DNA from: Ustilaginoidea virens
Lineage: Eukaryota; Ascomycota; Sordariomycetes; Hypocreales; Clavicipitaceae
Direction of reading: 5' to 3'
DNA: 64,000 nucleotides
Assembly: GCF_000687475.1 (NCBI RefSeq)
Contig: NC_057316.1
Location: 5,084,001-5,148,000 of the forward strand
Shown: in pieces, positions 11,283 through 21,989 of the stretch
Layout of the letters: the number at the start of each line of letters is the position of its first letter
How positions within the stretch are numbered: the stretch's first letter is position 1
The notes under the pieces: generated by a model
Database searches by the model: none
Told to the model about the DNA's origin: nothing
What the model saw: only the letters and a program-made list of their open reading frames with translations
Position numbers and translations under genes: made by a program

Positions 11283-12125
11283 CTACTTCACCTCGGCATA
11301 TGCGTCGAGCGCGTCGTGCAGCCGTGCAAATACACCGCCGTGCCAACCTCTGACCTCGTCCCACTCGGCCCTGGGCAGCGTCTTCTGGGCCATGCGCAGC
11401 CAGCCGCCGACGATGAAATCAGCATAGCTGGCCCGCTCACCCAGCGCAAACGGCCCGCCGCCGTCACGCGCAAACAACTCGGCCAGACCGGTCAGCGCGT
11501 CCCGAAACGAGTCCATGAGCGGCCTCCGCGCCTCGGCCGCCAAGGCAACGTCGTCCCAGGAGCGGACGCCCGCGCGGCGCGCGAATTTCGCCTTGATCTC
11601 CTCGGCCTCCGCCGGGTCGAACAGCATGCCCTGCGCCATCAGCGGAACGTGCATCGTAAAGGCCGCGTCGACGCTCGCGTTGAAGCGGGCGTACTCGGCA
11701 AACTCGCCCTTGGCCTGGTGCTCCGAGAGCGGCACCAGGATCGGCGCGCTGGGCGTGAAGCTGTAGTCGAGGGTCTGGGCGGGCAGCAGGTCGCCGGCGC
11801 CCGAGTCGGGATACGTGCGCTGCAGGTAGAGGGCAATGTCCAGCGAGTCGCCGACCGTGGCGCCGGTGGTGGCGTCGCGGACGACGGGAAGCGTGTAGAA
11901 GTCGCTGCCGTCGGCGAACTGGCGGCACGGCGGCTCGCCCAGTTGTCGGCGGACCTTTTCAATGTCCAGCAATCCCACCCATTGCGTCGAGTACGGGACG
12001 GCCTTGAAGTTGAGGGCGAAGCGCGTCTTCCACGGGTTGGGGGCGTAGCACGTCTCCTCGACGGGCGGCGCCTGCGCGATGTCGTAAAAGGTGATGGCTG
12101 GACAGTCTGCCGAGGGCTTGGACAT
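11283..12125 (-). CDS. Glutathione S-transferase-like protein (UstS/LigE-like)
   Basis: Single-exon GST-fold protein of 280 aa from the ATG at 12125. A longer in-frame extension upstream is low-complexity and probably leader. Residues 10-105 form the thioredoxin-like N domain (PNPWKTRFALNFKAVPYST and TLPVVRD), followed by an all-alpha C domain from about 125 to 275. Fungal relatives of this type, such as UstS, act in secondary metabolism or detoxification by glutathione conjugation or ring reactions. The substrate here is unknown. Transcribed away from the ANL ligase gene, with an orphan cysteine-rich ORF between them. The family call rests on the PWKTR.ALNFK block and overall length. Confidence 0.75.
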   Translation of the reverse strand: MSKPSADCPAITFYDIAQAPPVEETCYAPNPWKTRFALNFKAVPYSTQWVGLLDIEKVRRQLGEPPCRQFADGSDFYTLPVVRDATTGATVGDSLDIALYLQRTYPDSGAGDLLPAQTLDYSFTPSAPILVPLSEHQAKGEFAEYARFNASVDAAFTMHVPLMAQGMLFDPAEAEEIKAKFARRAGVRSWDDVALAAEARRPLMDSFRDALTGLAELFARDGGGPFALGERASYADFIVGGWLRMAQKTLPRAEWDEVRGWHGGVFARLHDALDAYAEVK

Positions 12126-13130
12126 GATGTTTGATGGGATCACGCCACTTTTCCAGGCTGGTCGTCGTCGTCGTCGTGTCGTCGAGGCACTTGGCAGGTT
12201 GGAGATGGAGATTGAATAAGCAGTTGAGGCCTGGTGAGGCTTGGTGCGGCTAGGTGCTGCAGCTGATGGCCAGCTGGCGGCTGCGGCTGGCCCACTGGTG
12301 AGCAATCGGTGACAGCTGACGACATCACTTGTCGGCTGGCTGGCAGACAACACTGACGCTACCCCGCATCGCTGACTAGAACGGTCCCAGCGTCATCCCT
12401 CACATCATATTGACTTCCTTTCAGCACAACAATGGTGCCGCACAGGCACTGAGCCGTTCCTCGCCGTTAAGTCAGGTCCATTGCGAAGCGAGATGGCTTG
12501 TCGGCGCCGAGCCTCCAAAAGCTGGCGGCCCTCTAGGAACGTTCTTGAACTGGAAGCTCGCGGCTTATATTGTCAGCTTTTGCCATCTCCATCGAGAATG
12601 CCAGCAAATGCTCGCCCAACGGACCAACATCGCTCGAGCATATGCGGTTCCTCGCAAAAAGCAACGGCTCTTGTGGAGCAGTGACGAGACGCGAGCGCAG
12701 CCGTGACGACTTATGGGCTCCCAGCGATATTCAATGTTTCGGTCTCGAGTCTGGCACGACTAATCGACACGACCCTTGCCTGCGGTGCCGGGAAACATGC
12801 GCATCGCGTGGCGAGATAATGAACCCTTTGTGAAATTCCACGTTGCTCGAGACCTTTGCCAAGACGGCCGGAGGAGCAGGGGCTACAGAACATGCAAGCT
12901 ACTATGTGCGGAGTAGTATGCTCTGTATACTACTACCTACCAGGAATATTCTCCGTGGAGAAGGGCGGGGTTTAACCTTGTATCTAATGTCAAGGATGCT
13001 TTGCCGCCGGGACGGAAAGTAGGTACCTAGCCACTTTGTCCTTGAACCTAGAGGTGACATGTCCCGTGGTTGAGAATGAATGAGAGCAAGATTCACTCAT
13101 ATGGGTATGTTTGCGTGCTGTCAAGTTCAA
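12126..13130. other. Intergenic, GST to cysteine-rich ORF
   Basis: No gene supported. A TAGGTACCTA palindrome sits at 13020-13029, and an AT-rich stretch with a partial CGGAGTA motif near 12908. Confidence 0.5.
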
Positions 13131-13457
13131 TTATACTAAATCTGGAACAATCCCCTTTGCTAATTCGCATATGTATAGATGACAGTCTTTTCTCTTGAAG
13201 AGGCCCTCGTTCACAAAGTCGATTAACCCGCAGAACCCGCAAGATGGAGTATATACCCCTGTCGAAACGTCGTTGCGCTTATACCGGCATTCCGTTTTCG
13301 CTAGACCTCGGACCGGCTCGTAGCACCCCGCCCTCACAAGCCAGGGATTACAGGAGCATCTGTTGAAAATCGGCAAGAATGCTGGACGGTAATGACCCCA
13401 CGACTCTCCCGGAAAAGCTTGGTCCCATTTATGGGCAGGCAAGGGCAAGGGTTCCAT
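13131..13457 (-). CDS. Orphan cysteine-rich ORF (possible last exon of a secreted protein)
   Basis: Open frame of 108 aa from the ATG at 13457. Its second half holds eight cysteines (RCSCNPW, AGCYEP, TECRYK, PSCGFCG, KDCHLYICE). No signal peptide is present in this frame. A CTTACAG acceptor lies directly before the ATG and an AACAG acceptor before the first CxC, so a 5' exon carrying a signal peptide is plausible, but I could not find one with consistent phase. Even cysteine number and spacing resemble small secreted fungal proteins. It points away from the ANL ligase gene (start 13779), sharing its upstream DNA. It may equally be a relic. No family recognised. Confidence 0.35.
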   Translation of the reverse strand: MEPLPLPAHKWDQAFPGESWGHYRPAFLPIFNRCSCNPWLVRAGCYEPVRGLAKTECRYKRNDVSTGVYTPSCGFCGLIDFVNEGLFKRKDCHLYICELAKGIVPDLV

Positions 13458-13682
13458 CTGTAAGCTCAAATGCTACCAACCGCATAAGTCGGCGCCAAGT
13501 CGCAGACACCAAGTTCTTGACCTCGGTCTGCTATATCAGTAGCCTGACCGCTAGCCGGCCTTTCCGGTCTTGGGAGAGAACAAGGACTTTAGTCAGTGGC
13601 ATCAGCCACCCCCGCCCGGGAGCTGCTGAGCGACAGTACGCATATAACATCCAGAGTCAGCCCGCCGGAGAACCAAATCTTG

Positions 13683-13684
<2 letters not shown>

Positions 13685-13713
<29 letters not shown>
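13685..13713 (+). repeat. A29 homopolymer just upstream of the ANL ligase start
   Basis: Uninterrupted run of 29 A ending about 65 bp before the ATG at 13779, within the probable 5' leader. Confidence 0.9.
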
Positions 13714-13715
<2 letters not shown>

Positions 13716-13778
13716 AGAGAAAAGAAAGAAGAACAGATTTTGCATCATCGCCGCAAAGCCCCAGCCAAAAGCGTAACC

Positions 13779-15787
13779 ATGTCGAACACGACTGTCGTTT
13801 TCCCAGCCCATCCGGCATTAAAGGGTCTTTTGGAAAGCGCCAAGGCATATCCCAGCTCAGCGGTGGTCGTTGACGACGAATATGGATTCCAAAAGACCTA
13901 CCCCGAACTGCTGGGTGACCTCTTACAGACACGCTGCATGCTTCTTGAACAGCTGCGCTCGTCGACAAGGAATGGCGGGAACGTGCTGGAAGAAGGCGAC
14001 CGAAACATTGGCTTTATGGCGCGCAGCGGCTACGAATTCATCGTCGCATGCCTGGCTGTTTGGGCGATAGGCGGCACATGCATGCCCATGGGTGAGTGCC
14101 TGCGTACCCAATGTTTGGGAACACTGGACCTGTTTGCAATCTAATGCGAATGCAGACCCCGACATCTCGTCTGAACTGGCTCTCACGCACTTTGAAAAAG
14201 GCCAGATACGATGTGTAGTCTCATCCAAGGACTGCTGGCAGAAAGTTGAGGCCATCTGCAATGACGCCCGCAAGCGCAGCGGCACCGCCGAGGCACCAAA
14301 GCTCATTGGGGTGTCATGCAGTTCAGCAGCACTGGACTGGTCGCAAACGCATATTCAAATCGACGACGGTCTGCTACCGGACGAGGACGAGGCGTGCATG
14401 ATTATGGGCACGTCGGGAAGCACGGGCTCGCCCAAACTTGTGCTTCAGGTAAAGCGCGCCTGGTGTCCGCCTCCAGCTGCGGAGCCCCATCAAATCTCGC
14501 TCAGCTACAGAGCGTGTCATTGGACGGGCGGAGCGAAAAGTCTGATCGACCCCGTCATATGCGGAAGAAAGGTCTACGTGATGGCCGCGAGGGTCGGAGG
14601 ACGAGCTCGCGCCGAAGACGTTCTCGAAGCCATCAAGCAGCATGGCATCACTGACGTGCCCTTCTTCGACCCTTTGATGCTCCGACTCATGAAGGACGTG
14701 GTGGCTTGCGGCGGGAATAAGCTTTCGGGCGAGGAGCGTCAACGGTGGTCCTCTTACTTTACCAGCCTGCCCATCATCAGATGCAGTGCCGGAGTGGTCG
14801 ACCAGTCTACAGTGGATTTCTGGAAAGACTTGACCGGGCTCCAGGTTTGGACCTCTTACGGGTCCACTGAACTGACGTGTTTTGTCTTTGACGGACCTCA
14901 AACGATTACGGTAAGTCTTGGGACCCCCACCCCCCCCCCCCTTTTTTTTTTTTTTACCCCTCACGGTGGCATCAAGCTAAGTCTCTGCTCTCAAGGGCTG
15001 CCTTGGGAAACCAAATCCAGATTGCCAATTGAAGCTTTCAGAAGGCAAATCTGGTGAGATTCTTGTCAAGGTTCCCACTATTTTCAAAGCGTAAGCATCC
15101 AAACGGGCCCCCCTTTGATGTCAGTCGGTTCACGGCGCTAAAGGGACGTCTGGCTGCGCAGGTATATTGGCGACGAGGAGGCAACCAAGGCTGCCTTTGA
15201 CCCAGACGGCTTCTTCAAGACCGGAGACTTTGCCGAGCAGCAGGGTGACAATCTTGTGTATCTGGGGCGGATGAAGACGGATTGTGAGTTTGCCTCCATC
15301 CCTGCCTCCGTGGTTTGTGTGTGTGTGTGTGTGTGTGTTGTGTGGACAGCGTACTGACCCGGCTGCTCGCGCAGTGGTATTCACCGGCTCACATAAGTTT
15401 TGGACCTTTGGCATCGAAAGTCGCATTCTTGACCTGCCGTACGTTGAAGATGCGTGCGTCTTGGCCATACCCGTCGACGAAACGAAGCAGAGATGCGGCG
15501 TTGTTCTTGTCTTCCGCCAGGACTCGGCCTCGCCCGAGCCGGCAAACTTGGCAAAGATTCGGTCCGATCTCTCGGGCAGCGTTGCGGAATTCATGCTGCC
15601 CACTCTCGCCAGGGTTCTAGATGGCGCGAGCGAGGTTATACCTCGCACGGCGGCGGGAAAGCCAAGAAAGTGGCATTTGATGAAGGACTACTTTGGCAGC
15701 GTCGACGGCAGCGTACCGGTGATTGTGCAGTCGCGGATCGAGGAGTGCCGGTTTCCAGGCCCAGTCGAGTACGTGGAAGTGAAGTAG
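13779..15787 (+). CDS. ANL-superfamily AMP-forming acyl-CoA ligase-like enzyme
   Basis: Adenylate-forming enzyme: it activates a carboxylate with ATP and then normally transfers it to CoA. Exons 13779-14091, 14156-14910, 14996-15090, 15162-15283 and 15375-15787 join in frame to 565 aa. Signature motifs are TSGSTGSPK (A3 phosphate loop, residues 190-198), YGSTE (A5), KTGDF...YLGRMKTD (A8 hinge) and RTAAGKPRKW (A10, with the candidate catalytic Lys). There is no carrier-protein domain, so it is a free-standing ligase rather than an NRPS module. The segment between A3 and the HWTGG block (about 14449-14525) is shorter than usual and begins with a donor-like GTAAAG, but no in-frame acceptor exists. 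That stretch may be diverged. Intron 4 holds a (TG)n tract at about 15314-15340. Substrate unknown. The neighbouring GST could indicate detoxification or secondary metabolism (inference). Confidence 0.85.
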
Positions 15788-16639
15788 ACGTCGGGTCTTG
15801 CGCCTCCATACCAATGGCTACTCTAGGATGCCGTGGCGGCACAGGAAACGCGGAAAAGCACCAAGCACGCTACTGTTGACGTGACCGGGCGAGGATTGCC
15901 AAACTGCCCTTGGTAGGACATGCATGGCCTGCATGCAGGCCGGCCTTTTCGTTTCCCCTCTGGTCGCCTGATTGAATGTACAAGATGATTGTACAAGATG
16001 GATGCAGTGACTAGATGCCCCGAGACTGGGTCTCTGGTGGTAAAGACAAGGCGTCATCTGACAACGAGTTTCCGTAGAAACTCTTTTTTTTTTTTTCATG
16101 TCGTCGATGTATCACACCACGGCTGGGATCCAAAGGGCCGCTTAGAAGCACGGCCCCTTGGATTTATACCTTGGGGATGCTTTTGATTTCGACCTCGAAC
16201 GCATGGCTCCACGTGCGAATCCGACCCAAGGGCCTGGCCCCTGAGCTGCACTGCGTCACTGACAGTACCGGCAGATAAGGGGCTCCGAAAGCGGTGCGCG
16301 GTGCCTTTCCTCGTGACCAAGGTGTAAAACGAGCTGACAGCTATAGAGTTCTCAATGTAACGGCAGCAGCGGGGAATCTTGATGGGTCGGCCTGAGAACC
16401 ATCGGCAATTTCGTCCTACCGGCTGAAAGTATCACGTTTCCGTCCTCTTACTCGACCACATGATTTCCAACGCTCGAATAAGCATGTATATACCAAGACA
16501 TGCAAACGAAGCACCTACTTCACATTGCTGCTCTTCCGTGTGCTGCCTCTCAACTGTCGCTCCTGCACGAAGTGTTCGCGTTATAGCATAGAAAACCACC
16601 TGCTTGCTCGGCTCCTTCTCGCGCATCAACCCGCAGAAC
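15788..16639. other. Intergenic downstream of the ANL ligase
   Basis: No gene supported. A T13 run at about 16085-16097 may lie near the 3' end region. The far end merges into the decayed secreted-protein copy. Confidence 0.5.
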
Positions 16640-16965
16640 ATTCGCAAGACATGATGGAGGCCCTGCACACCATATGCAGCACAACCTAAGGCGAGCCCAT
16701 GGCTCGACATGCCGTGAGAAGCGAAGCAGCTGCTTGGAGCGAATCAGCGAGGTCAATCGCCTGCGGCAAGCCGGGACGATGTTCGCAATCAGCGATCGGG
16801 ACCATTATAGAGGCCGGCCCAACGGACCAGAAATGCGAGGAATTCTACGGGTATAAATGGCGATGGAGAGAACTCTGCAGCACCGGGGGTAATGGTAGTC
16901 CTTTGTCAGTCTGGCATCTTGCCAACTTTCAACTGCCTTATCTTAACGCCTATATTCCCGAATAA
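16640..16965 (+). pseudogene. Decayed tandem copy of the 17471-18304 secreted protein
   Basis: Reading the plus strand here gives blocks collinear with the intact secreted gene about 1.1 kb downstream. Examples are MMEALHTIC versus LLEALHHIC, SIACGKP in both, and KCEEFYGYKWR versus ICEEFLAFNWR. A TAA stop interrupts the frame at about 16687 and the N-terminal signal region is not recognisable. DNA-level similarity is also evident (GAGGCCCTGCACACCATATG versus GAGGCCCTTCATCACATATG). Interpreted as a dead paralogue from tandem duplication. No ATG, no intact frame and no evidence of expression. Confidence 0.7.
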
Positions 16966-17470
16966 ATTAGCGTGACAATATGCATCAACTGACATTTTGA
17001 CGTACACTATTATCACTGTTTCTGGCCAGTTGCCGAACAGATTAACATTTGGAACTAATTGCCTATCTAAGGTACCTAACCTAACCCTCCTCTACGGAGT
17101 ATATGGAAGGGCAATTTTAGCGTCTCCACATTCGCTTATGCCGCTTAGCCCGGAGAGTTTCATTCGCTGGCTTGGGCCTCGGCCACTTTTACCCGTCAGC
17201 CCGTCATCCTACTGGCGAAATTAGCCGCGCGCATTACCCGTTCCTCCACCGCACAACGCCCTTTCTTTCTGAGCAGATATTCCCTCAAAAGTTTGACGCT
17301 TTGCGCCCCAGGAAACTCCCCCTCCCCCCGGCACCCTCGCGTCGCGTCATCTGAATAGCCTCCGTCGACCTACAAAAACCAGCAACAGGTCGGGCGGCTG
17401 TAAACATGGACAAGCACCTGCTCGTTGCTTGCTGCAGACAAGCTCCCCGCCGTCTCTCCCAACTGCGGCC

Positions 17471-18304
17471 ATGTTGTCCTCGCCCGCTGCCAAGCTCTGC
17501 GCGGTGCTCCTCGCCGGCCTGGCGGGCCTTGCAGACGCGGTCACCGGCAGTGCTTCGGACAATGCTGCCGTCTCCGTCCCCGTCCCCGTCCCCGTCCACG
17601 TCCCCGTCCACCAAGACACCGCCTCTCCGGAAGCCCAGATCTTTGCCAATCTCACCTTTGAGGAATTCCAGCTCAAGGTGGATGAGCTGCGACAGGGCAA
17701 AGTAAAGAAGCGACTTCCCCATGGGGGGGAGCTCCTTAACTCGGCGGTTGCAAATGATCTACTAGAGGCCCTTCATCACATATGCGGTATGCACATGCTC
17801 GAACCCATAGGGTGGCACGCCCTTGAAAGCAGGTGCCTCAGACAAGAAAGCACGGGCGGTTCCCTCCTAAAAACAAGGAGGAGGAGCATAGCCTGCGGTA
17901 AGCCGCAGGACAGTCGACTCCAACGTCACGACATTATCAGTACATGCCCACGAGGCCAGATATGCGAAGAATTCCTTGCCTTTAACTGGCGACGAGAAGG
18001 CTCTACGTTTACCTATTGCGGATTCGAAGTCCCGGTGGATCATCGAAAATCTGACGGTACTCGTGCCAAGTTTACTGGCGAATGGCACATCGGCCAAAAC
18101 CCTCTGAACAACATCTATATAAACGAAGAGGGCCAAGGCCATGTAAGTTTTGACTTTTCGGGCCATGATTCATCCGGCTCACGTGTGAGACGCGTGGAGA
18201 ATGCCAATAGCTGGGCGTGTATGGGATGCTCCCCGGGGGTGCTCAAAATCACGCACTTTGACTCTCCAACCTTTGCTGTTGGGTTTGTCGAAGCTGCATT
18301 GTGA
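17471..18304 (+). CDS. Secreted eight-cysteine protein of unknown function, 277 aa
   Basis: Single-exon gene starting at the ATG at 17471; the open frame extends 14 codons further upstream but only through non-ATG codons. The N terminus MLSSPAAKLCAVLLAGLAGL is a signal peptide, likely cut after ADA near residue 23. A low-complexity PVPVPVHVPVH tract follows near residues 36-48, produced by a CGTCCC DNA repeat, then a globular region with eight cysteines (HICGM, SRCLR, IACGK, STCPRGQICEEF, TYCGF, WACMGC). I do not recognise the family. The block SIACGKP...CEEF is shared with a decayed copy just upstream, so the family has duplicated locally. Extracellular role inferred from the signal peptide only. 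Confidence 0.75.
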   Translation: MLSSPAAKLCAVLLAGLAGLADAVTGSASDNAAVSVPVPVPVHVPVHQDTASPEAQIFANLTFEEFQLKVDELRQGKVKKRLPHGGELLNSAVANDLLEALHHICGMHMLEPIGWHALESRCLRQESTGGSLLKTRRRSIACGKPQDSRLQRHDIISTCPRGQICEEFLAFNWRREGSTFTYCGFEVPVDHRKSDGTRAKFTGEWHIGQNPLNNIYINEEGQGHVSFDFSGHDSSGSRVRRVENANSWACMGCSPGVLKITHFDSPTFAVGFVEAAL

Positions 18305-19012
18305 GCATTGGTTGGGGGGGCGGGGGGGGGCATCCGTCGGAATGGCAAGATGCTGACAACGGCTCAGAACCTTGGACCGGTCCGAGGTGCGAGTGGGAAA
18401 GACGGAAGACGCCAAAAGCTTGGCTCGACATGTCCTGGCAACAAATTCGATGGTCAAGCCGTCCAGGGAGGCTTGACCGTGTTGACGACGGGGGCAGAAT
18501 AGCTGGCTAGGAGGTACCTATGTACTTATGCTCCTCCGTAGTCCAATTATGGTTTAGTGCTTTCAGCGTTTATGCGCAAGGGGCAGGACGTCTTGCCCAG
18601 TTGGGAGCGGACAAGTGGGGCTGGAGTCCCAGGTGGTGCATCGCAGGCAGCTATCGTCACCCAGCTGGCCAGCGTCCTCCTTCATCCATCTTCTGAGCGC
18701 TCCGTGATTGGACGCGCGGCGTCTTCAGCCAGCCTCAACCGCCTTAACCTCTGCACGCTATTGTCACTATTGCCAATAACCCGTCCTCATCCTCCCTCGA
18801 AGACCTTCCGGGGACCCTCCGGGGCAGCTCGAAGCCATGAAGCCGCCGAGGCCTTTTCAGGCAAAAGGCAGCATATAACGGGTTTGCTCGTCGCCTCGGC
18901 CATGCGCAACGATCAATCTTCCCGCCGCTTCCCCCCTTTCTTCGTATTCCCTCTTTCGCCTCTTCCTCCTTTGGGCGTCTAGAAACCTGCCGCGTCATCA
19001 CCGTCCACCATC
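18305..19012. other. Promoter region of the DUF2235 hydrolase
   Basis: No gene supported. A G7CG8 tract lies near 18314-18330, an AGGTACCTA element near 18512-18520, and a pyrimidine-rich leader before 19013. Confidence 0.5.
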
Positions 19013-20774
19013 ATGTCCGACGACTGCCAAGCCTGCAATGCCACCTACGCCCAGGGCAACCTGCGCAAGCGCCTCATCGTCTGCTGCGACGGCACCTCGT
19101 ACGGCGTGGACAAGGGCACCGCCGACTACGCCAGCAACGTGGGCCGAATCAGCCGCGCCATTTCCCGAGTCGGCGTCGCCAGCGACGGAGAAAAGGTCTC
19201 CCAGGTGGTGTATTACCAGTCCGGCGTGGGGACCGGTTCCCTGACGTCCGTCGACCGAGCTCGCCAGGGTGAGTCCTTGGTTTTGCTTTGCCGCTGCGCA
19301 GTGACGGTGCAGCGCGTCCGTCTTGTGGGGGTTCCTGTTCGGCCGCGACTGACCGTCTTTGCTTGCAAGGCGCTTTCGGTGCAAGTCTTGCCGAGAACGT
19401 GTGCGAGGCATACAACTACCTCGCCAACAACTGGGGGCCCGGCGATGAAATCTTCCTCTTTGGCTTCTCGCGGGGGGCCTACACGGCTCGGTCGCTCGCC
19501 GGCTTCATCTGCCAGGTTGGCCTGCTGATGCCCATCCACATGGACCACTTTCACGAGGTCTACAGCGCGTACAAGAACAGGGGCGACGCGGCTTTCCAAG
19601 ACACCCCGTGGGCGACTGCTCCTCTTGAACCCGGCGAGCTCGGCACCGTGCCGCCGCAAGCTGGCGCGCCGGCCCAAGCCCACGGCAGTCGCAGTCGCAG
19701 CCGCCTTGACCATCTTCGCTCCATCGCTCACACGCACGTCAAGATCAAGGTGGTTGGTGTGTGGGACACCGTCGGCAGCCTCAGCGTGGTCAATTGGTTT
19801 GGCCAAGCTGGTGATGATGCCCACTTTCACTCTACCAAGCTGAGCCCAAGTACGTCCCATCCTTCGGTTTTTTTCTTGATCCACGTCGTCCTGTTTGTTT
19901 CCCGTTGCTGGCCATCAACACGGCTCGGTTAACGCCGTCATTGTTTTTTGTAGAAGTCGAGAATGCCTTCCACGCGTTGGCCCTCGACGAATCCCGAGGC
20001 AACTTCCCCCCGACTCTCTGGCATCTCGACTCTACCTGTCTGGGGCCAGACGGCACACCCATGGTCAACCTCAAGCAGTGCTGGTTCCCAGGCTACCACT
20101 CCGACGTCGGGGGCCAAAAGGCAGGCGACCTCGACGCCAACAGCATCGACGAAATCACCTTTTCCTGGATGTGCGATCAGCTCCACGGCCTCTTGCAGCT
20201 AAGCGGCACCGTCTTGCAGAAATACATCCTCTTCCGCCTCGGCGACACCAACTTTGACCTGAGCAACAAGAAAATCCGCGACCTGGCCGCCTCCTGGACC
20301 AAGATCGGCTGGGCCAACGGCAAGCTCAGCGACACCAACTCCTGGACAGCCGGGTGGTGGGTCCCGTCTCTCTTGTCAACCGCCAAGGCTTCCTACAAGC
20401 GTGTTCCCGGAGAGACAAAGGCATTCGAAAAAGTCAATGGGACCACCAAGCAGATTCCCTGCCAGAACTTCCGCGAGGAAGTACACCCCAGTGTGTACCA
20501 TCGGTACAGGGCCAGTGTTGGGTACAAACCTGCCCCGTTTGCCGGGGATGAGTGGACGTACCACGAGTCCAAAGACGGCAAGCCCGCGCAGTGGGTCAAG
20601 ACTTTGAAGGGTGGCCAGCAGGTTGTCTTGAACGAGTATCTCATTCCGAGGAGCGACAAGATGAAGGCAGGGTACAGGAAGGCGCAGGGATATGACCATT
20701 GGGAGGGCAGCCTGGAGCGCACCTTTGCACCCAAGGAGGTGCTCGAAGTGCAAGACCTGTGCTTGAAGGATTAG
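19013..20774 (+). CDS. DUF2235 alpha/beta-hydrolase (Tle1-like phospholipase fold)
   Basis: Protein of 518 aa in three exons: 19013-19268, 19370-19849 and 19954-20774. It belongs to the DUF2235 family, an alpha/beta-hydrolase domain related to bacterial Tle1 phospholipase effectors. The domain starts at LIVCCDGTSYGVDKGTADYA. The nucleophile elbow is GFSRGAYTAR with Ser at about residue 119. VWDTVGSL and the later YHSDVGGQ block supply the Asp and His expected of the triad. No signal peptide or membrane segment. In fungi the substrate is unknown, although lipid or ester hydrolysis is the family expectation. The first GTGAGT donor and the GTACGT second donor are consensus, with introns of 101 and 104 bp. 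Transcribed toward tRNA-Asp. Confidence 0.88.
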
Positions 20775-20998
20775 CAATTTTCTCTTCTTTTCTTTCCTTT
20801 CTTTTTCTTTCTTTGCCCCGCATAGGTCGAACGTGGGTTAGGCGTTTGTTAACATCTGGATTTCTACAAAGATTTACGCAACAAAAGAAAGATGCACACA
20901 TCCTCTCTGAATCTAGGCACCGACTCGTCACGGATGATGGATGGATGAATACAGGGGGCCTGGTGAAAATCTCTGCGCATCAGGGGGCCAGCGCAGGC

Positions 20999-21012
20999 AA
21001 AAAAGAAAAAAA
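20999..21012 (-). terminator. Pol III oligo-T terminator of tRNA-Asp
   Basis: On the minus strand, a T7 run at 21012-21006 followed by a second T run lies 9 nt past the tRNA 3' end. This matches an RNA polymerase III terminator. Confidence 0.8.
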
Positions 21013-21020
21013 CAAAGTGG

Positions 21021-21092
21021 CTCTCCCGCCGGGAATTGAACCCGGGTCTCAAGCGTGACAAGCTTGCATACTGACCACTATACTACGGAAGA
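21021..21092 (-). tRNA. tRNA-Asp (anticodon GTC), no intron
   Basis: Full cloverleaf folds on the minus strand. The acceptor arm is TCTTCCG paired with CGGGAGA (one G-T pair) plus a G discriminator. The D stem is GTAT/ATGC. The anticodon stem is CAAGC/GCTTG around loop TTGTCAC, with anticodon GTC. The T arm is CCGGG/CCCGG with loop TTCAATT. Length is 72 nt without CCA, as expected for a nuclear gene. An oligo-T terminator follows. The DUF2235 gene ends about 250 bp away. Confidence 0.95.
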
Positions 21093-21989
21093 TTTTTATC
21101 CAGTTGCGAACCCGTTGACGGTCGCTGTAGTGGGTCTGGCGATGGATGTGGCGTAACTAAATTATCTGATATATATCACCAATATTGGAACCGCTGGTCA
21201 AACCAGGGGCACCCGACCGATGTGGCCCCACCTTTCCCGGCCACGCGATTAGGTGCATGCACCACCGTTGCAGAGCCGCACCACCACACGTGACCGCGGC
21301 ACACGACATATATGCCACGTGGTCGGCATCAGCCCCTGGCTGCCCCTTTCCTCTCTTACATAGCAATCATCATAGTAGTACGGAGTACTCCGTATATACA
21401 TCAACGTGTTACCTGAGATCCCCCGGTACCTCCAGTCTGTACCCCGCACGCCATACGCATAACTGGGTGCCCCTTGGTCGTATTCAAATGAAAATAGTTA
21501 GACTTATTCTCTCTGGCCTCTATATTTAGAGGCGTGAAACTTCATGCTTGGATGAGGTTGCTGCTAATATCAGCATCCTACGAGCTATTAATCTGATGAC
21601 TACGGAACACAATGCTGCTGCTTTTAGCTGCTACAGCACATCTTTACATATCTTAGAGCAGGGGACTCTTCTCAACATGTCGGTGTCCATTTTACCTCAC
21701 ATTCACCTAACTAACCTCGCTCTACATTCTGTCACGATGAGGGTTACAGAAGAAAGAATGAAGAACGTGGTAATATAGCGAGCGCGGGCCACCCGTTGGG
21801 TGTAAATCAATGAATACCTCGCAGCGAAGGCACTACGACCACCTTACTTCACCCATGTAATGAATAGCTTCACCGACGTGAACCCTTGATCCTCTTCACA
21901 GCCTTCCACTTTGCAACCGTTATTTCAGACACGACTCCTGCTGCTGCCTTCCTCCTTTAGGGGTCCGTCTCTTCACAACGAACCCTTGT
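21093..21989. other. AT-rich intergenic region with a perfect TACGGAGTACTCCGTA palindrome
   Basis: No gene supported. The 16 bp palindrome lies at 21379-21394. The rest is AT-rich without coding character. Confidence 0.6.

Noticed and set aside
14449..14510. Extra intron inside the ANL ligase after the phosphate loop
   Set aside because: The donor-like GTAAAG has no acceptor that keeps the frame, and the reading frame is open through the segment.
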